A DNA stretch of 64,000 nt from Siphonodentalium dalli. Its lineage: Eukaryota; Mollusca; Scaphopoda; Gadilida; Siphonodentaliidae. The stretch's first letter is position 1; every line of letters starts with the position of its first letter. The notes under the pieces were generated by a model. It saw only the letters and a program-made list of their open reading frames with translations. It was not told the origin of the DNA and did not search any database. The stretch lies in contig CP136061.1 in NCBI GenBank assembly GCA_032622095.1, positions 23,808,991 through 23,872,990 of the forward strand, in the 5' to 3' direction. A program made the translations under genes and the position numbers. Shown here in pieces: positions 59,901-64,000 of this stretch.

Positions 59901-61975
59901 TGACTTTTTCGAAGGATTTATGGCTCTAACCCAGAGATTCATGATTACAACTCAGGGATGTATCACTTTATCGAAGGATTTTATATTAATATGGCTCTTA
60001 CCCAGAGATTCATGAATACAACTCAGGGATTTATGACTTTTTCGAAGGATTTATGGCTCTAACCCAGAGATTCATGATTACAACTCAGGGATTTATGACT
60101 TTTTCGAAGGATTTATGGTTCTAACCCAGAGATTCATGAATAGAACTCAGGGATTTATGACTTTTTCGAAGGATTTATGGCTTTAACCCCGAGATTTATG
60201 ACTACAACTCTGGGATTTATGACTTTTTCGAAGGATTTATGGTTCTAACCCAGAGATTCATGACTACAACTCAGGAATTTATGACTTTTTCGAAGGATTT
60301 GTCGCTCTAACCCAGAGATTCGTGAATACAACGCAGGGATTTATGACTTTTTCGAAGGATTTATGGCTCTTACCCAGAGATTCATGATTACAACTCAGGG
60401 ATTTGTGACTTTTTCGAAGGATTTGTGGCTCTAACCCAGAGATTCATGAATACAACGCAGGGATTTATGACTTTTTCGAAGGATTTGTGGCTCTATCGCA
60501 GAGATTCAATAATACAACTCTGGGATTCATGACTTTTTCGAAGGATTTATGGCTCTAACCCCGAGATTCATGACTACAACTCAGGGATTTATGACTTTTT
60601 GCGAAGGATTTATGGCTCTAACCCCGAGATTCATGACTACAACTCAGGGATTTATGACTTTTTCGAAGGATTTATGGTTCTAACCCAGAGATTCACGAAC
60701 AGAACTCAGGGAGTTATGACTTTTTCGAAGGATTTATGGTTCTAACCCAGAGATTCATGAATAGAACTCATGGATTTATGACTTTTTCGAAGGATTTATG
60801 GTTCTAACCCAGAGATTCATGAATAGAACTCAGGGATTTATGACTTTTTCGAAGGATTTATGGCTTTAACCCCGAGATTCATGACTACAACTCAGGGATT
60901 TATGACTTTTTCGAAGGATTTATGGCTCTAACACCGAGATTCATGACTACAACTCAGGGATTTATGACTTTTTCGAAGGATTTATGGCTCTAACCCCGAG
61001 ATTCATGACTACAACTCGGGGATTTATGACTTTTTCGAAGGATTTGTGGCTCTAATCCAGAGATTCATGAATACAACGCAGGGATTTATGACTTTTTCGA
61101 AGGATTTATGGTTCTAACCCAGAGATTCATGATTACTAATCAGGGATTTATGACTGTTTTGAAGGATTTATGGCTCTAACCCGGAGATTCATGAATACAA
61201 CGCAGGGATTTATGACTTTTTCGAAGGATTTGTGGCTCTAACCCCGAGATTCATGACTACAACTCAGAGAGTTATGACTTTTTCGAAGGATTTATGGCTC
61301 TTACCCAGAGATTCATGATTACAACTCAGGGATTTATGACTTTATCGAAGGATTTATGGTTCTAACCCAGAGATTCATGATTACAACTCAGGGATTTATG
61401 ACTTTATCGAAGGATTTATGGCTCTAACCCAGAGATTTGTGATTACAACTCAGGGATTTATGACTTTTTTGAAGGATTTATGACTCTAACCCGGAGATTC
61501 ATGAATACAATTCTGGGATTTGTGACTTTTTCGATGGATTTATGGCTCTAACCCCGAGATTCATGACTACAACTCAGGGATTTATGACTTTTTCGAAGGA
61601 TTTGTGGTTCTTACCCAGTGATTCATGAATACAACTCAGTGATTTATGACTTTTTCAAAGGATTTATGGTTCTAACCCAGAGATTCATGAATACAACTCA
61701 GGGATTTATGACTTTTTCAAAGGATTTATGGTTCTAACCCAGAGATTCATGAATATAACTCAGGAATTTATGACTTTTTCGAAGGATTTATGGCTCTAAC
61801 CCAGAGATTCATGACTACAACTCAGGGATTTATGACTTTTTCGAAGGATTTGTGGCTCTAACCCAGAGATTCATGAATACAACGCAGGGATTTATGACTT
61901 TTTCGAAGGATTTATGGCTCTAACCCAGAGATTCATGATTACAACTCAGGGATTTATCACTTTATCGAAGGATTT
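50924..61975. repeat. 5,495-bp super higher-order repeat
   Basis: Four marker monomers at 50924, 51863, 52927 and 54487 each recur exactly 5,495 bp later at 56419, 57358, 58422 and 59982. The next marker (61976) is 5,557 bp on, which is one extra 62-bp monomer. Two copies are seen, the second interrupted only by that gain. This unit was not seen in the left arm, where marker spacings are mainly 1,064 and 2,861. Confidence 0.85.
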
Positions 61976-64000
61976 TATATTAATATGGCTCTAACCCAGA
62001 GATTCATGAATACAACTCAGGGATTTATGACTTTTTCGAAGGATTTATGGCTCTAACCCAGAGATTCATGATTACAACTCAGGGATTTATAACTTTTTCG
62101 AAGGATTTATGGTTCTAACCCAGAGATTCATGAATAGAACTCAGGGATTTATGACTTTTTCGAAGGATTTATGGCTTTAACCCCGAGATTTATGACTACA
62201 ACTCTGGGATTTATGACTTTTTCGAAGGATTTATGGTTCTAACCCAGAGATTCATGAATACAACTCAGGGATTTATGACTTTTTCGAAGGATTTATGGTT
62301 CTAACCCAGAGATTCATGATTACAACTCAGGGATTTATGACTTTTTCGAAGGATTTATGGCTCTAACCCCGAGATTCATGACTACAACTCGGGGATTTAT
62401 GACTTTTTCGAAGGATTTGTGGCTCTAATCCAGAGATTCATGAATACAACGCAGGGATTTATGACTTTTTCGAAGGATTTATGGTTCTAACCCAGAGATT
62501 CATGATTACAACTCAGGGATTTATGACTGTTTTGAAGGATTTATGGCTCTAACCCGGAGATTCATGAATACAACGCAGGGATTTATGACTTTTTCGAAGG
62601 ATTTGTGGCTCTAACCCCGAGATTCATGACTACAACTCAGAGAGTTATGACTTTTTCGAAGGATTTATGGCTCTAACCCAGAGATTCATGATTACAACTC
62701 AGGGATTTATAACTTTTTCGAAGGATTTATGGTTCTAACCCAGAGATTCATGAATAGAACTCAGGGATTTATGACTTTTTCGAAGGATTTATGGCTTTAA
62801 CCCCGAGATTTATGACTACAACTCTGGGATTTATGACTTTTTCGAAGGATTTATGGTTCTAACCCAGAGATTCATGACTACAACTCAGGGATTTATGACT
62901 TTTTCGAAGGATTTGTGGCTCTAACCCAGAGATTCGTGAATACAACCCAGGGATTTATGACTTTTTCGAAGGATTTATGGCTCTTACCCAGAGATTCATG
63001 ATTACAACTCAGGGATTTGTGACTTTTTCGAAGGATTTGTGGCTCTAACCCAGAGATTCATGAATACAACGCAGGGATTTATGACTTTTTCGAAGGATTT
63101 GTGGCTCTATCGCAGAGATTCAATAATACAACTCTGGGATTCATGACTTTTTCGAAGGATTTATGGCTCTAACCCCGAGATTCATGACTACAACTCAGGG
63201 ATTTATGACTTTTTGCGAAGGATTTATGGCTCTAACCCCGAGATTCATGACTACAACTCAGGGATTTATGACTTTTTCGAAGGATTTGTGGTTCTTACCC
63301 AGTGATTCATGAATACAACTCAGGGATTTATGACTTTTTCAAAGGATTTATGGTTCCAACCCAGAGATTCATGAATACAACTCAGGGATTTATGACTTTT
63401 TCAAAGGATTTATGGTTCTAACCCAGAGATTCATGAATACAACTCAGGAATTTATGACTTTTTCGAAGGATTTATGGCTCTAACCCCGAGATTCATGACT
63501 ACAACTCAGGGATTTATGACTTTTTCGAAGGATTTGTGGCTCTAACCCAGAGATTCATGAATACAACGCAGGGATTTATGACTTTTTCGAAGGATTTATG
63601 GCTCTAACCCAGAGATTCATGATTACAACTCAGGGATCTATCAATTTATCGAAGGATTTTATATTAATATGGCTCTAACCCAGAGATTCATGAATACAAC
63701 TCAGGGATTTATGACTTTTTCGAAGGATTTATGGCTCTAATCCAGAGATTCATGAATAGAACTCAGGGATTTATGACTTTTTCAAAGGATTTATGGCTTT
63801 AACCCCGAGATTCATGACTACAACTCAGGGATTTATGACTTTTTCGAAGGATTTATGGCTCTAACACCGAGATTCATGACTACAACTCAGGGATTTATGA
63901 CTTTTTCGAAGGATTTATGGCTCTAACCCCGAGATTCATGACTACAACTCAGGGATTTTTGACTTTTTCGAAGGATTTGTGGCTCTAACCCAGAGATTCA

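Larger units (their letters stand above)
49828..64000. repeat. 62-bp satellite array, right arm
   Basis: Same 62-bp monomer and orientation as the left arm, about 228 copies. The insertion-variant monomer lies at 50924, 51863, 52927, 54487, 56419, 57358, 58422, 59982, 61976 and 63660. The spacings 939, 1064 and 1560 bp repeat in that order, which defines a 5,495-bp super-unit. No gene or RNA is seen. Confidence 0.98.

Overview
The window is animal-type nuclear DNA: a very long tandem satellite array split by one complete, self-replicating DNA transposon/endogenous virus of the Maverick/Polinton (adintovirus-like) group. The host is a metazoan, probably an invertebrate. I infer this from the element family, the TATA-type promoters, the AATAAA signals and the histone-type mRNA 3' ends; the species cannot be named from sequence alone.

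Layout. Positions 1-32519 and 49828-64000 are satellite with a 62-bp monomer, itself made of three related 20/21/21-bp subrepeats. Higher-order units of 1,064 bp (left and right arms) and 5,495 bp (right arm) are visible. Between them, 32520-49827 (17,308 bp) is the element, starting AG and ending CT, flanked by a perfect 6-bp target duplication CATGAA. Its ~290-bp terminal inverted repeats are GC-rich, and each is a hairpin made of 30-bp repeats running in opposite directions. Removing the element and one CATGAA restores an ordinary satellite unit, so the insertion is clean.

Inside the element, the left 4 kb (32.9-36.3 kb) is an accessory region built from two copies of one cassette: a minus-strand gene, a divergent promoter, a plus-strand gene, then a 3' tail. 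The promoters and 3' ends are conserved between the cassettes but all four coding sequences differ. Each of the four genes ends in a stem-loop that matches the replication-dependent histone mRNA 3' stem-loop (five copies in all, one gene having two). Next comes a divergent pair (36.4-41.3 kb) of a CCHC zinc-knuckle gene and protein-primed DNA polymerase B. An inverted duplication gives the two proteins the same promoter and the same ~32 N-terminal residues.

From 41.25 to 49.16 kb all genes are on the plus strand, tightly packed or overlapping: an unknown protein, packaging ATPase, two basic GG-hydrophobic (pX-like) proteins, an unknown conserved protein, DDE integrase with chromodomain, a small membrane protein, minor capsid (penton), a pVI/pX-like protein, major capsid (hexon), an unknown Cys/His protein and adenain-like protease. 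This set is enough for genome replication, integration and virion assembly. The integrase frame has one in-frame stop near its N terminus; every other core gene is open, so the copy looks young but is probably not autonomous as it stands.

The most unusual finding is the set of histone-type 3' ends on the four accessory genes, together with the cassette layout that swaps coding sequences between fixed regulatory ends.
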